This document shows, in pieces, positions 39,256 through 48,661 of a stretch of 52,559 nucleotides of DNA. The stretch is from the NCBI GenBank assembly GCA_046729855.1, contig JBKPHM010000040.1, positions 1 through 52,559 of the forward strand, in the 5' to 3' direction. The notes beneath the pieces were generated by a model. It saw nothing but the letters and a program-made list of their open reading frames with translations, was not told where the DNA came from and searched no databases. This stretch comes from DATHSY01 sp046729855. Its GTDB lineage: Bacteria; Actinomycetota; UBA4738; HRBIN12. Within the stretch, counting starts at the first letter, position 1. Every line of letters begins with the position of its first letter. The position numbers and the translations under genes were made by a program.

Positions 39256-41780
39256 GCTCCCGATTCGTCCAGTCGCGCTCGGACGAGCCCTCGAGCCTCC
39301 ATGAACGGGCGCTCGACGAAGGCCTGGTGATCGGCGTGCCCGTGGTGGTGCGTGATGCGCTCCTCCGGATAGCGACGGCCCGTGCGGAGCCTCGCGATCC
39401 CCGCGTCGATCATCGCGAGCATCGCCCGCGCGCGATCGCGATCGAACCGCGACCACTCCTCGTCGCCGCACGCCACGTACACCGGAGAGGTGTGCGCGAA
39501 GATCCGCCGCTCCCACGGGCCGCGGTGGCTGGGTCCGTCCCAGTATCGGCGGCCACCGCAGCGAGCCGCGAGCCACGAGTCGGCCTCGATCCGTACGTCG
39601 GCCTCGAGCCGGAGCGTCCGGGACCCGGAAGGGTCGTCGCCCGTCGCGACCACCTCTCCGTTGACGACGATCTCGAGGGCTCCGAGCGGGAAGACGCTCT
39701 CGGCGAGCGCGGAGACGTTCACCGTCCCGGGGCCAGAGATCCGCACCGTGTCGCCGACCTCGTACCCATCCACCGTGAAGCGCAGCAACGGCCCGCCGCT
39801 CAGGAACGTCCGTCCGGCCCGAACGGCGCGGCACCACGCGTCGTACGAGAAGTCCTCATCCCCGAGCTTCACGTACGTCCGGTAGATCCCGACGGGGACC
39901 TCGGAGCTCATCTTGTCGGTGCCGCCGACGAGCGGGAGCGGGTAGCCGGCGTTGAGGTAGCCGTAGTACTCGCGGTGGAACGCCGGGCGCTGGACGATCA
40001 TCTCGACCGCATCCGCCCGTCCGGTCGCAATCAGCACGGCGGGCTCGCCGTTCGGCAGCGGGAAGTGCGGGATCACGACGGTGCCCCCCTGATCGTGACA
40101 GCGGTCGGCCCAGTCGCTCATCGTGGTCTCCTGCCACGCGCCCAGGTCGGCCTCGTGCGGGCCGTCGACGCACCACGGCATCACGGGACGTCGAAGGCCC
40201 CAAAGCACCATGTGACCGAAGAACGGCTGACGGTTCTCTTGGCTGACCCACGTGACGTAGCGCCCGTCGTCGGTCGACGCCGGGGCGCCCGTGAAGTCCT
40301 CCGTGTTGGTGAACAGGCTCCCCCACTGGCTCTGCAGCAGGTTCACCACGTTGAGGTCCTCGCCCTGCTGCTCGAGGAGCGAGCCCTGCGTGGACAGGAA
40401 ATGGACGTGCGAGTCGCCCGAGTACCAGCCGTCCGCGTTCATCGACGTCCACCGCCGCAGTCGTAGCTCCAGCTCGCGCTGCCCCGCAGCGATGTGCACG
40501 CGCTCCCGGATCGGCTCGTACTCGAAGCCTCTGGCCACATCGACGAGCACGTCGCCTCGTGGGAGCCACCCCTGACACGTGCCGTCGATGTAGGCGTACG
40601 AAGCGGCGCCAAGACGCACGTCGCCGCCGATGTCGATGTGCCACGTCCCGAGGTCCGAGTTGACGTGATCGTGATGGCCGTACGGTTGGTAGGGAACGCC
40701 CACCGGGGAACGGAAGTGAACGCGACACGGTACCGGCCGGCTGGTCTCGTCGTCCAGGACGGTGACGTGCACCCAGTTCCTGCCCTGTTCCACCACCTCC
40801 ACGCGAAGGTCGTCGGAGGCGACGGGATCGTCGTGCGTGAGGTCGCCCCATCGGAACGCGCCGATCACACGCTCGGCGTCCTTCACGGTGACGGTCGCCG
40901 AGGGCACCGCCGCGATCCTCGCGTAGGCGTGCGGGCTGTCGTCGTCGACGTCGGCGCCCCAGCCTCGCTGCGGATCCGCGAGGTACGCCTCGGCGTCGGT
41001 CCCGGGAAGCCTGAACGCGTACGAGGCGACCCCTCGGTCGACCTCGACCCTCGGATCATCGAGCGGGGCGACATCGGCTCGCGACGCCGTGACCCGAACC
41101 GTCCGCGCTGCCTCCCGCGCGAAGGGAAATTCGGGTTGGTCGCTTGTCGTGATCGCGGCCACGAGAACGACCTCGGACCCCGGGATCAGCTCGACCGAGT
41201 CGACGCGCTGCGCCGGCGTCGGGTTCTCCCAGACCCAGAGGAAGTGGTCCGGGTACTGCGCGTACACCGTCTCGCATTGACGCTGCCCGAGGTCCTCCCA
41301 CCGGCCCTCGTAGCGGTCGACGAGCACGAGCTCGCTGCTCCCGGTCGCGAGGAACGGTTCGCTCGTGTCCCACCCCTCGTCCGCGGCGGCCGCGATCTCG
41401 AGCCTCTCGCGGATCGGCACGCTTTCCGCCCTCCCATCCCCGATGTGGAACACGTACTCTGCGACGACCGTGCCGGGCAGCGGATCGTCCTCGGGACCTC
41501 CCGGGCGGACGCGGCGGTGCGCCACGATGATCCGGCCGGCGGCGCGCCCGATCGGCACCGAGACGGGATCGCCGCCGGGCCGAAGCCCGATGAAGCACGG
41601 ACCGCCGTCACCGTCCTGCGGCCCGATCTGGAATGGGATGCCGTGGAACAGCTGGTCCCCGACCGGGGGGACCCGTTGGGTCTCGATCTCGTCCAGCCCC
41701 GCGTTGCAAACGGCCGCGATATCGACCGGCGCGTAGGCTCCCACCGACCCCGACCCCTCGGCAGCTCGCGCGGCCCTCAC
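39252..41780 (-). CDS. CehA/McbA-type metallohydrolase (PHP-like)
   Basis: The 842-residue protein has a long beta-rich N-terminal part (residues 1-430, with WVHVTVLDDETSRPVPCRVHF as an Ig-like strand set) followed by a PHP-like domain opening WYSGDSHVHFLSTQ, then GGTVVIPHFPLPNGEP, PLPLVGGTDKMSS and AGRTFLSGGPLLRF. GDSHVH and the later His/Asp residues are the expected metal ligands. No signal peptide. GTG 41780 overlaps the glycosidase stop (GTGA). CehA proteins were first described as carbaryl esterases, but family members in glycan loci probably act on phosphate or ester bonds; the substrate here is unknown. Confidence 0.82.
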   Translation of the reverse strand: MRAARAAEGSGSVGAYAPVDIAAVCNAGLDEIETQRVPPVGDQLFHGIPFQIGPQDGDGGPCFIGLRPGGDPVSVPIGRAAGRIIVAHRRVRPGGPEDDPLPGTVVAEYVFHIGDGRAESVPIRERLEIAAAADEGWDTSEPFLATGSSELVLVDRYEGRWEDLGQRQCETVYAQYPDHFLWVWENPTPAQRVDSVELIPGSEVVLVAAITTSDQPEFPFAREAARTVRVTASRADVAPLDDPRVEVDRGVASYAFRLPGTDAEAYLADPQRGWGADVDDDSPHAYARIAAVPSATVTVKDAERVIGAFRWGDLTHDDPVASDDLRVEVVEQGRNWVHVTVLDDETSRPVPCRVHFRSPVGVPYQPYGHHDHVNSDLGTWHIDIGGDVRLGAASYAYIDGTCQGWLPRGDVLVDVARGFEYEPIRERVHIAAGQRELELRLRRWTSMNADGWYSGDSHVHFLSTQGSLLEQQGEDLNVVNLLQSQWGSLFTNTEDFTGAPASTDDGRYVTWVSQENRQPFFGHMVLWGLRRPVMPWCVDGPHEADLGAWQETTMSDWADRCHDQGGTVVIPHFPLPNGEPAVLIATGRADAVEMIVQRPAFHREYYGYLNAGYPLPLVGGTDKMSSEVPVGIYRTYVKLGDEDFSYDAWCRAVRAGRTFLSGGPLLRFTVDGYEVGDTVRISGPGTVNVSALAESVFPLGALEIVVNGEVVATGDDPSGSRTLRLEADVRIEADSWLAARCGGRRYWDGPSHRGPWERRIFAHTSPVYVACGDEEWSRFDRDRARAMLAMIDAGIARLRTGRRYPEERITHHHGHADHQAFVERPFMEARGLVRARLDESGA

Positions 41781-43840
41781 TGCAGCAGCACGACGAAGTA
41801 CAGCGGCACGTCCTCGAGCTCGATCCGATGCATCTCCCGCCGCTCGCGGCTGAACGTGAGCCGGCACCCCACCTCGCCGAGGGGGCTGAGAGCCTTCGCC
41901 GAGCGGAACGGCCGCGACAGCCGCACGTCCAGCTGCATCCGATCGAGCACCGGAACCCGATCGCGCTGCTCGTCATAGTCGTAACGGATCACATGGATCG
42001 CCGCCTCCTTGTCGGCGATCCGGCCGAGGTTGATGGCGAGATCGACGCCCGGGTCCACGACCACCTGCGGCCCGCCGGCGAAGTCCCTCGCACGGACGTC
42101 GGTCGTGCGAAGCAGCCGCGGATGGCCAAACAGGGAGGCCCGGTCGCTCGGATCGAGATCGGATCCGAGCTCGCCCGTCGCGAGGACCAGGCCGCCGTGC
42201 TCGAGGTATCCGCGGATCGCGGCCAGCTGCGCCGGCGTCAGGTACGTGCACTCAGGCAGGACGACGGTTCGGTACCGGAACAGGTCGTCCGGCACGATCC
42301 AGTCCTCCCGAAGCACTCCTTCGGGAAGGACGACGACGTCGAACGGCTGATGCTGCTCCACGAGGCCTTCGGTCACCGACCAGAACGGGAACCGCTCCTT
42401 CGAGCCCTGCTGCTCCTCCCAGTCGAAAGCGCTCTGGATGCTGAACGCGACCGCCACCTCGGAGAACGTCTCGGTCGCGTACAGGCGCTCGTTCTGCGCG
42501 AGAAAGTCCTGAATCTCAACGTTGATCTCGTGCGGCGCCCAGAAGGAATCCTCGATCACGCTGCCCATCCACGCGCCGTACGGGACGCTCATGTTGATGC
42601 CGAGCGCCGACGCCTCGTACTGCATCATGCGGAACAGGTCGTATCCTTCGCCCCTCTGCAGCCGCGGCAGCAGCTCCGGCCCCACGCCGCCGTAGGGGTT
42701 CTCGACGACGATCACCGGCTTGCCGCGCGCGAAGCCGGCCGCGTACCGGCACCACGACGGCTGACGGTACGCCGTGTTGTTCATCTCCGTGACGAGGATG
42801 TCCGCCTTCGGCTCGAACGGGTAGTAGTGCGGCGAGAGGTAGTAGTAGTTGCCGCACACGAGGACGTCGCGCCCTTTCGAGCGACCGTACTCCTTGATGT
42901 AGTCGGCGAGCTCGGCGAAGTACCCGACGATCGTCTTGCGCTGGAACCGGATGTAGTCCCAGTACAGCGGCGTCGTCTCGCGGTCGGACTTGAAATCGTA
43001 CCCGCGCTCGAGCAACCAGGACCCGTAATGGAACGTGTCCAGCTCCGTGTCCTTCAGCGAGTCGGGGAGCTTCTCGGGCGGGAGCTCCTGCAGATAGGCG
43101 CGGAAGAGCTTCATGCAATCCTTGCAGAAGCAGCCCCCGTATCCGGTCGCGAAGATCGGCAGGTCCGCCTCGTCGAGGTGGACGCCCGCGACGCCCGCGT
43201 CGATCTGAATGCGGATGATCGCCTTCAGGTACTCCCGCCACACGGGGTTGTTGCGGTCCATGAGGTAGGCGTAGTGCTCGTTCCCCGGAACCTCGACCCA
43301 CGTCGAGTGGCACGCGTTGCCGTAGATGTCGCGGGACGTGCACTCCTCGAGGATGTCGGTGACCTTGTCGCCATCGCTGTTGACCAGCCCGTTCGGGAAG
43401 TAGTGCTCGAGCGGCTTCCACAGCTTCGGGTACGTGTTCTGTGTGAACTCGCGGAGGCCGAGCCAAGCTCGCTTGCCGACACCGCGGAGCTCGTTCATCG
43501 ACAGGATCTCGTTCTCGTCCTCGTTCAGCTCCGCGGGGAACTCCCAGCCCTGCACCTCGAAGACGCACCCGAACACCTTGATGCCGCGCTCCTGGCAGTG
43601 CCGGATGAACTCCGCGTCGTTCACGAAGCCGTAGAAGCGGAACCGCCCGTCGACCTCGCCGAACGCCTCCTGTTCGAGGTATGGCAACGATATGGACCCG
43701 CCGCCCAGCGACGCCCAGACGAGCGAGGTCGCGTGGTACGCCTGGAGGTCCTCGATCATCTTGAGCCGCCGTGGGGGCAGGCTCGGGTGGTAGCAGTGCT
43801 GACGCGGGAACCACGCGTCGAAGTACACGCCGCGTTCCAT
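41777..43840 (-). CDS. GHL6-type glycoside hydrolase with beta-galactosidase-like C-terminal domains
   Basis: The 687-residue protein has a TIM-barrel half (HATSLVWASLGGGSISLPY, GIKVFGCVFEVQGWEFP, AGVHLDEADLPIF with a Glu in the usual position, CKDCMKLFRAYL, DILVTEMNNTAYRQPSW) and a GATase-like half (VVLPECTYLTPAQLAAIRGYLEHGGLVLATGELG), as in GH42 and the hypothetical glycosyl hydrolase 6 (GHL6) group. It is intracellular. It starts 44 nt after the MDR dehydrogenase stop and is coupled to the CehA-like gene. A second GHL6-type gene is at 49623, so two related oligosaccharides may be handled. Confidence 0.78.
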   Translation of the reverse strand: MERGVYFDAWFPRQHCYHPSLPPRRLKMIEDLQAYHATSLVWASLGGGSISLPYLEQEAFGEVDGRFRFYGFVNDAEFIRHCQERGIKVFGCVFEVQGWEFPAELNEDENEILSMNELRGVGKRAWLGLREFTQNTYPKLWKPLEHYFPNGLVNSDGDKVTDILEECTSRDIYGNACHSTWVEVPGNEHYAYLMDRNNPVWREYLKAIIRIQIDAGVAGVHLDEADLPIFATGYGGCFCKDCMKLFRAYLQELPPEKLPDSLKDTELDTFHYGSWLLERGYDFKSDRETTPLYWDYIRFQRKTIVGYFAELADYIKEYGRSKGRDVLVCGNYYYLSPHYYPFEPKADILVTEMNNTAYRQPSWCRYAAGFARGKPVIVVENPYGGVGPELLPRLQRGEGYDLFRMMQYEASALGINMSVPYGAWMGSVIEDSFWAPHEINVEIQDFLAQNERLYATETFSEVAVAFSIQSAFDWEEQQGSKERFPFWSVTEGLVEQHQPFDVVVLPEGVLREDWIVPDDLFRYRTVVLPECTYLTPAQLAAIRGYLEHGGLVLATGELGSDLDPSDRASLFGHPRLLRTTDVRARDFAGGPQVVVDPGVDLAINLGRIADKEAAIHVIRYDYDEQRDRVPVLDRMQLDVRLSRPFRSAKALSPLGEVGCRLTFSRERREMHRIELEDVPLYFVVLLQ

Positions 43841-43883
43841 GCTCAGGCCCTCCCTCCGAGGCGGGTCGGTCGATCCACGGGGG

Positions 43884-44891
43884 CTATGCGCCGGTCCAGT
43901 CGAAGACCATCCCTAGCGAGCGTTCCGGGTGGTCGACGACGAGGCCGTACGCCTCTTGCGCGTCCCGGAACGGGATTCGGTGCGTGATCAGCGGCTCGAT
44001 CGCGATCCTGCCGGTCGCCATGTCGTCGGCGAGCTGATCGTTGAACTGGTCGTCCCAGCCGCATGGGAAGGTCACGAGCGGGCGCTGGATGTGCGTCGGG
44101 TGGAAGTCGATCTCGATCGGATCCGGGTAGTAGCCCTGCATCACGATCCGACCCTCGCGCCGGATCAGGCCGAGGCAGCGGTCGAACATCCGCGGGTCCC
44201 CCGTCGTATCGATCGCGACGTCCGCGCCTTCCGGGTTCTCCTCGCGGACCACATCCTCGAGCTTCTCGACGTTCGCGTCCACCGCGACGTCGGCCGAGTG
44301 TTTCGCGGCCGCCTCCACACGAGCCGGGATCACATCGGTGGCGATCACGCGCGCCCCGGCGCGCCGTGCCGCCTGCGCCGACATCTGCCCGATCATCCCG
44401 AGGCCGATGATCGCGACGAGGTCGCCGTCCCTGACCTGCGTCAGACGGACGCCGTGTCGGGAAACGCCGGCCATGTGATACAGCGACGCGCCCGCGAGGT
44501 CGACGTCCGGAGCGATCCTCGTCACCTCGGATCGGTTGATGACCAGGTACGCGGAGTGCGACGCGTGGCACGGGCCGGGGTACCTGTGGTCCGGGTCCGC
44601 GAACCGCGTCCCGGGCGCGAAGACGTGGTCCCCGACGTGCAGGTCGGTGACGGATGAGCCGACTTCCTCGACAATGCCGGCGGCCTGATAGCCCGGGGAG
44701 CACGGGTAGTACGCGGAGTAGTCGCGGTCGTAGTGGCCGTAGCGCCCGGTCAACGCCCATCGCTCGGTTCCCTGGCTGATCCCCGAGAACGCGGTGCGGA
44801 TGCCGACCTGTTCGGGGCCCACGTCCGGGTAGTCCATCTCGCGGATCTCGACCCGTTTCGGCTCAGGGAACACGACCGCAGGCGCCCTCAT
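43884..44891 (-). CDS. MDR-superfamily zinc-type dehydrogenase
   Basis: The 335-residue medium-chain dehydrogenase has FSGISQGTERWALTGRYG where the catalytic-zinc Cys would be, HVFAPGTRF, and the cofactor motif VAIIGLGMIGQMSAQAARRAGARVIATD. The SGISxGTE variant lacks the classical zinc Cys and defines a distinct MDR group found in sugar and aminocyclitol pathways. ATG 44891 has GGGGAGGAGC behind it. It is the first gene of the long minus-strand operon and faces a LacI-type operator and the RraA-like gene across the divergent gap. Confidence 0.88.
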   Translation of the reverse strand: MRAPAVVFPEPKRVEIREMDYPDVGPEQVGIRTAFSGISQGTERWALTGRYGHYDRDYSAYYPCSPGYQAAGIVEEVGSSVTDLHVGDHVFAPGTRFADPDHRYPGPCHASHSAYLVINRSEVTRIAPDVDLAGASLYHMAGVSRHGVRLTQVRDGDLVAIIGLGMIGQMSAQAARRAGARVIATDVIPARVEAAAKHSADVAVDANVEKLEDVVREENPEGADVAIDTTGDPRMFDRCLGLIRREGRIVMQGYYPDPIEIDFHPTHIQRPLVTFPCGWDDQFNDQLADDMATGRIAIEPLITHRIPFRDAQEAYGLVVDHPERSLGMVFDWTGA

Positions 44892-44965
44892 CTCCGCTCC
44901 TCCCCGTTGGCACCGCCGCCGAGCGCGGGCACGCGAGCTCGTACCGCGCTGCCGCGAACGCCGGA

Positions 44966-44983
44966 TGTGAGAACGATATCATG
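44966..44983. promoter_or_regulatory. LacI-type operator, site A (MDR/RraA divergent gap)
   Basis: TGTGAGAACGATATCATG defines the consensus together with sites B, C and D. It covers TATCAT (44977-44982), a -10 for the plus-strand gene, and on the other strand TATCGT (44978-44973) for the minus-strand operon, so bound repressor would shut both directions. Confidence 0.65.
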
Positions 44984-45035
44984 CCCGTGGTCCGCGGGAG
45001 AGTGCCGTTCCCGCCGCGGGGGAAGGAGCGTGCTG

Positions 45036-45722
45036 ATGGTCGATGTCGACGTCCTGCGGGTCGCACGATCCGTTCGCACTTCAGACGTCTCGGACGCGCT
45101 GGACTCGATGGGCTTGCAGCATCGCCATCAGATGGATCCGCGGATGCGGCCGCTGTACCCCGGCATCCGCTTCGCGGGGATCGCGCACCCGATGGCGTAC
45201 GACGTCGCGGACCGCCCACTGGAAGCCATGAGCTACGACGAGTTCAGCCGCCGCCAGTACGCGACCGGGCCGGAGGGCCTCTGGCGCGAGGCGGGGCCCT
45301 GGGGCGCGGCCGACGAGGTCCTGGTGATCGACGCCAAGGGTGCGGCGGCCGGCATCCTCGGATCGGCGAACACCCTGAATGGCCGCGTGAAGGGAACCGT
45401 CGGTTTCGTGATCGACGGGACGTGCCGCGATTCCTATGAATGCACCCTTCAGGGCACACCGGTGTTCTGCACGGTGCGTTCGCCCGCACACCCGATGGGC
45501 CGGATCCGCGCGATCTCGGACGGCGAGCCGATCGTCTGCGCCGCCGTTCCCGTCCGATCCGGCGACCTCGTCGTCGCGGACGACGACGGCGTCCTCGTCG
45601 TGCCCCTCGAGATCGCCGCCGAGGTCGTGGATCGCGCTCGGCGGATCCAGGACGCGGACCGCCCCGGGAGGCGGCGGGACTACGAGAGGCTCGGGCTGCC
45701 CTTCGACGGGACCGTCGAATAG
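45036..45722 (+). CDS. RraA/HMG-aldolase-family protein
   Basis: The 228-residue protein has TSDVSDALDSMG at the N-terminus and the family core GTVGFVIDGTCRDSYEC with the Arg-Asp pair that binds metal and substrate in 4-hydroxy-4-methyl-2-oxoglutarate/oxaloacetate decarboxylases, followed by GDLVVADDDGVLVVP. RNase-E inhibitors share the fold, but the catabolic setting favours a 2-oxoacid aldolase or decarboxylase, or an uncharacterised sugar-acid enzyme. ATG 45036 is chosen for GGAAGGAG 7 nt upstream; GTG 45030 is possible. It is controlled by a divergent region carrying LacI-type site A. Confidence 0.88.
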   Translation: MVDVDVLRVARSVRTSDVSDALDSMGLQHRHQMDPRMRPLYPGIRFAGIAHPMAYDVADRPLEAMSYDEFSRRQYATGPEGLWREAGPWGAADEVLVIDAKGAAAGILGSANTLNGRVKGTVGFVIDGTCRDSYECTLQGTPVFCTVRSPAHPMGRIRAISDGEPIVCAAVPVRSGDLVVADDDGVLVVPLEIAAEVVDRARRIQDADRPGRRRDYERLGLPFDGTVE

Positions 45723-45773
45723 GTCGGCGAAGATCTCCCCGATCGGTGTCTGACCTTGGAGCCGCCTGCCGCC

Positions 45774-45788
45774 GTCGTGGACCACGAC
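45774..45788. terminator. Hairpin GTCGTGGACCACGAC between convergent genes
   Basis: A perfect 15-bp palindrome (6-bp stem, 3-nt loop) lies 52 nt after the RraA-like stop and 45 nt from the end of the convergent aldo/keto reductase gene. No T-tract; a bidirectional terminator is the simplest reading. Confidence 0.45.
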
Positions 45789-45832
45789 CCGAAGCGGCCG
45801 GATGTTCGTGCCGATCGACACGCAGGACCCGT

Positions 45833-46744
45833 TCAGTCGTCGGGAAGCAAGTCCTCGAGCCAGTCGGGGGTCTCGCGTCCGGGGACTCGGACGAACGGCG
45901 GCTCGTACTCCGGGATCCGGGCGAGCTCGGCCGACGCATCCTCCGCGGTCGTCGACGCCGCCCGTCGCTCCGCCTCGATCATCATCGGCAGCAGCCGGAC
46001 GTCGCCCGCCGTCGCGATCCCGGTCACGACCGGACGCGACAATGCGAACGCGACCGCCGCGTCAATCGCCGGCTGCTCGTCGAGCGGCTCGTACCACGTG
46101 TCGTACCGCTGCTCGCCGCGCCGCCACAGGTTCCTCGCCACAGCCTTGATGATCATCAGGCCCGCGTCCTGCGTTCGGATCTCGTCTTCCAGAGCCTCGA
46201 GGTCGCGCCGGTACTCGTCCTCGATCCACAGCCGGTGGTTGCACGGCGTCAGCACCGTGTCGAACGGGAAGCGACGCAAGGCCTCGAGGTGGGCCGCCGG
46301 CGCCTTCATCCCGTGCCCCGTGATCCCGATCCCGCCGACGAGACCCTCGTCCTTCGCCCGTAGCGCTCCTTCCAGCGCTCCGGCCGGGCCGGTGGCGCGC
46401 CCGAGATCCTCGAGATCGCCGATCGCGTGGAGCTGGATCAGGTCGACCCGGTCGACCTGGAGTCGTTCGAGCGAGCGGCGGATCGAGTCGTACGCACCGG
46501 TCGCCGACCGGTCTCCCGTCTTCGTCGCGAGGAAGATCCGGTCGCGGATCCGGGCCATCCACGCGCCGAGGCGCAGCTCCGAGTCGCCGTACGCGGCCGC
46601 CGTGTCGAAGTGGTTGATCCCGGCGGCCAACGCGAGCCGGATCGACTCGTCCGCGACCTCCTGCGTCACCTCGCCGAGCGCGGCGCCGCCGTAGATCAGG
46701 ACGCTGCTCATGTGACCCAGCCGACCGAGCCTTCGTCGCTCCAT
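45833..46744 (-). CDS. Aldo/keto reductase
   Basis: The 303-residue reductase has D47 and Y52 (NHFDTAAAYGDSELRLG), K75 (FLATKTGDRS) and H106 (DLIQLHAIGDL). The last third departs from the family: MIIKAVARNLWRRGEQRYDTWYEPL resembles the CPBP/ferredoxin-like AKR subgroup that lacks the normal cofactor loop. It starts 10 nt after the enolase-superfamily gene stop, so the two are co-transcribed from the promoter with LacI-type site B. A carbonyl made by the dehydratase is a plausible substrate. Confidence 0.88.
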   Translation of the reverse strand: MERRRLGRLGHMSSVLIYGGAALGEVTQEVADESIRLALAAGINHFDTAAAYGDSELRLGAWMARIRDRIFLATKTGDRSATGAYDSIRRSLERLQVDRVDLIQLHAIGDLEDLGRATGPAGALEGALRAKDEGLVGGIGITGHGMKAPAAHLEALRRFPFDTVLTPCNHRLWIEDEYRRDLEALEDEIRTQDAGLMIIKAVARNLWRRGEQRYDTWYEPLDEQPAIDAAVAFALSRPVVTGIATAGDVRLLPMMIEAERRAASTTAEDASAELARIPEYEPPFVRVPGRETPDWLEDLLPDD

Positions 46745-46754
46745 CGTGTCCTCC

Positions 46755-47927
46755 TCAGTCTCCGAACGAGAGCTCTCGCCTATCGTCGATCTTCGACGTG
46801 TCGAGGTCGATCCCCAGGCCCGGTTCGGTCGGGAGCTCGAGGACCCCGTCCACCGGGCGATGGATCGTCCGGTGGAAGAACTGGTTGCGCTCCTGGATCC
46901 GTACCAGGTACTCGATCATCGGCACGACCTGCGGCGACTGCGACGCGGCGACGTGGAGCGGCACCGAGACCGCGTGCCCGTGCGCGACGACCGGGACGTC
47001 GTACGCCGAGCACAGCGAGCAGATGTGCCGCTGCTCGCTGATCCCGCCCGCCCAGTCGGGGTCCGCCTGGATCACGCGCACACCCGAGTCGAGCAGCTCC
47101 TTGATCTGCCACCGCGTGTGGGCGTGCTCCCCCGTCGCGAGCCGGATCGAGGTCTCGGCGGCCAGTCGGCGGAAGACGCCGAGCCGTTCGGGCGGCACCG
47201 GCTCCTCGACCCAGTGCGGCTCGATCGGCTCGAGACCGCGCAGCATGTCGGCCGCGTATATCGCGTCCCAGCCCATGAACGCGTCGAACATCAGCGGGTA
47301 CCCGGGGCCGACCGCCTCGCGGACGGCACGAGCCATCGCGAGGTTCCGCTGGAGCCCCTCCCATCCTGCGCCCGGACCGAACGCGAAGAACCACTTCTGC
47401 GCTCCGAACCCGCAGCCCTTGTGGTCGGCGGCGATCGACGCCGCGCGCTCGGTCTCGATCGAGTACCCGAGCATGCTGGCGTACACGGGCACGCGGTCGC
47501 GGGTCGGCCCGCCGAGGAGCCGGTAGACGGGCTGTCCCGCCACCTTGCCGCGAAGGTCCCAGAGCGCGTTGTCCACCGCGCTCACCGCGTTCACGAAGAG
47601 CCCGGCGCGCCCGTGGCGATGGAGTCGCAACATCCTGTCGTGAATGTCCTCGGTGGCCAGCGCGTCGAGGCCGATCAGGAGCGGGCGGAGGTCGGTAGCG
47701 ATGATGAACGCCTGCCGTGCATCGATCGGGCCGTACAGGCCCGTGGCGGCGTCGTCGGTCTCGAGTTCCACGTACGACGCGGCAACGTGCGTCGGGGCTT
47801 CGCCTGCCCCGGCGGTGGCTCGCACGTGGTCGGGGTAGAGGTCGAGCGCCTCCACCGAGCGGTCCTCGAACGACCAGGCAGGCCCGTCTCCCTCGACCCG
47901 GAACAGCCGCACCGCGGCGATCTTCAC
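46755..47927 (-). CDS. Mandelate-racemase/muconate-lactonising-enzyme family protein (sugar-acid dehydratase type)
   Basis: The 390-residue enolase-superfamily protein has a capping domain and a barrel with metal ligands in YPLMFDAFMGWD, PHWVEEPVPPE and IRLATGEHAHTRWQ, and VVAHGHAVSVPLHVAAS, which places the general acid/base His. The lysine side reads GAQKWFFAFG. The HAVSVPLHVAAS pattern is typical of acid-sugar dehydratases (gluconate, galactonate, rhamnonate type). GTG 47927 follows GGAGGTGAGGGA. LacI-type site B lies 32 nt upstream of the start. The product, a 2-keto-3-deoxy acid, could feed DHDPS- or FAH-family enzymes in this window. Confidence 0.9.
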   Translation of the reverse strand: MKIAAVRLFRVEGDGPAWSFEDRSVEALDLYPDHVRATAGAGEAPTHVAASYVELETDDAATGLYGPIDARQAFIIATDLRPLLIGLDALATEDIHDRMLRLHRHGRAGLFVNAVSAVDNALWDLRGKVAGQPVYRLLGGPTRDRVPVYASMLGYSIETERAASIAADHKGCGFGAQKWFFAFGPGAGWEGLQRNLAMARAVREAVGPGYPLMFDAFMGWDAIYAADMLRGLEPIEPHWVEEPVPPERLGVFRRLAAETSIRLATGEHAHTRWQIKELLDSGVRVIQADPDWAGGISEQRHICSLCSAYDVPVVAHGHAVSVPLHVAASQSPQVVPMIEYLVRIQERNQFFHRTIHRPVDGVLELPTEPGLGIDLDTSKIDDRRELSFGD

Positions 47928-47958
47928 TCCCTCACCTCCGGGGAGATCGGCTTCGACG

Positions 47959-47976
47959 GGAGATAACGTTCTCACA
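47959..47976. promoter_or_regulatory. LacI-type operator, site B (before dehydratase)
   Basis: Minus-strand reading TGTGAGAACGTTATCTCC, sharing the first 10 bases with site A and centred on AACGTT as in LacI-family operators. It lies in the 89-nt gap between the DUF402 gene and the dehydratase start. Confidence 0.65.
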
Positions 47977-48016
47977 CCCGAGGCGCATCGATACGGGTGC
48001 CGCGGCGTAACGACGC

Positions 48017-48661
48017 CTACTCCAACGACGACGGGAGAGTCATGGCCCCAAGGTCGACCTGATCCCACCCCGGAGGTACGACGGGCCTCGCCCGGGTCGG
48101 CTGGGGACAAAGATCGGTCCAGTCTTCGTGGAACGGGAACGCTCGCTCGCGCATCCGCGCAACCGCTTCGCGTGCGTGTCGACGGATCGCGTCGGCCTCC
48201 TTGGCCGAGTATCGACCACTCCCGACGGCCCACTCGAGTTCGTCTTCGTCCTTCCACCACCAGTCACTGAGGTCATCTGCGACACCTAGGTCCAGGACGT
48301 GGTCGTTCATGTCGAAGCCGAGCGCGGTTCGACGCCAGGGCGACGAGAGGTTCACGTACCAGCCCACGTATCGCTTCCCATCCCATCTTCGGATGACCCA
48401 GAAGCCGTCACCGGGTCGATGTGCGTGAACGCTCGAAGGCTCGACCACGATGTCTTCGTACCGTCCGTCCCAATCCAGCAGGATCCGACCTCTCGGACCG
48501 CCACGGGGACCGCTCCGCCGTTTGCAGATCGTCCTTGGGGGTTGGAACAGCGCGATCGCGTTCGGGAGATCCAACAGGACGATGCCCGGGAAGGTGTATC
48601 CGACGGCGCCGTCCGGTCGACCCCGGACCACGACGTGGGCCCCGCGGTCCCACCTGCTCAT
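48017..48661 (-). CDS. DUF402-domain protein
   Basis: The 214-residue protein carries the DUF402 barrel: YVNLSSPWRRTALGFDMNDHVLDLGV, WWWKDEDELEWAVGSGRYS, then the helical EADAIRRHAREAVARMRE. The acidic cluster DMNDHVLDL and KDEDELE binds a divalent cation in characterised relatives (FomD and nucleoside-diphosphate phosphatases). It overlaps the 3-HIBDH-type gene by ATGA. A phosphoanhydride hydrolase in a sugar-acid operon is unexpected; a role in removing toxic nucleotide or CMP adducts is only a guess. Family assignment is firm, function is not. Confidence 0.8.
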   Translation of the reverse strand: MSRWDRGAHVVVRGRPDGAVGYTFPGIVLLDLPNAIALFQPPRTICKRRSGPRGGPRGRILLDWDGRYEDIVVEPSSVHAHRPGDGFWVIRRWDGKRYVGWYVNLSSPWRRTALGFDMNDHVLDLGVADDLSDWWWKDEDELEWAVGSGRYSAKEADAIRRHAREAVARMRERAFPFHEDWTDLCPQPTRARPVVPPGWDQVDLGAMTLPSSLE

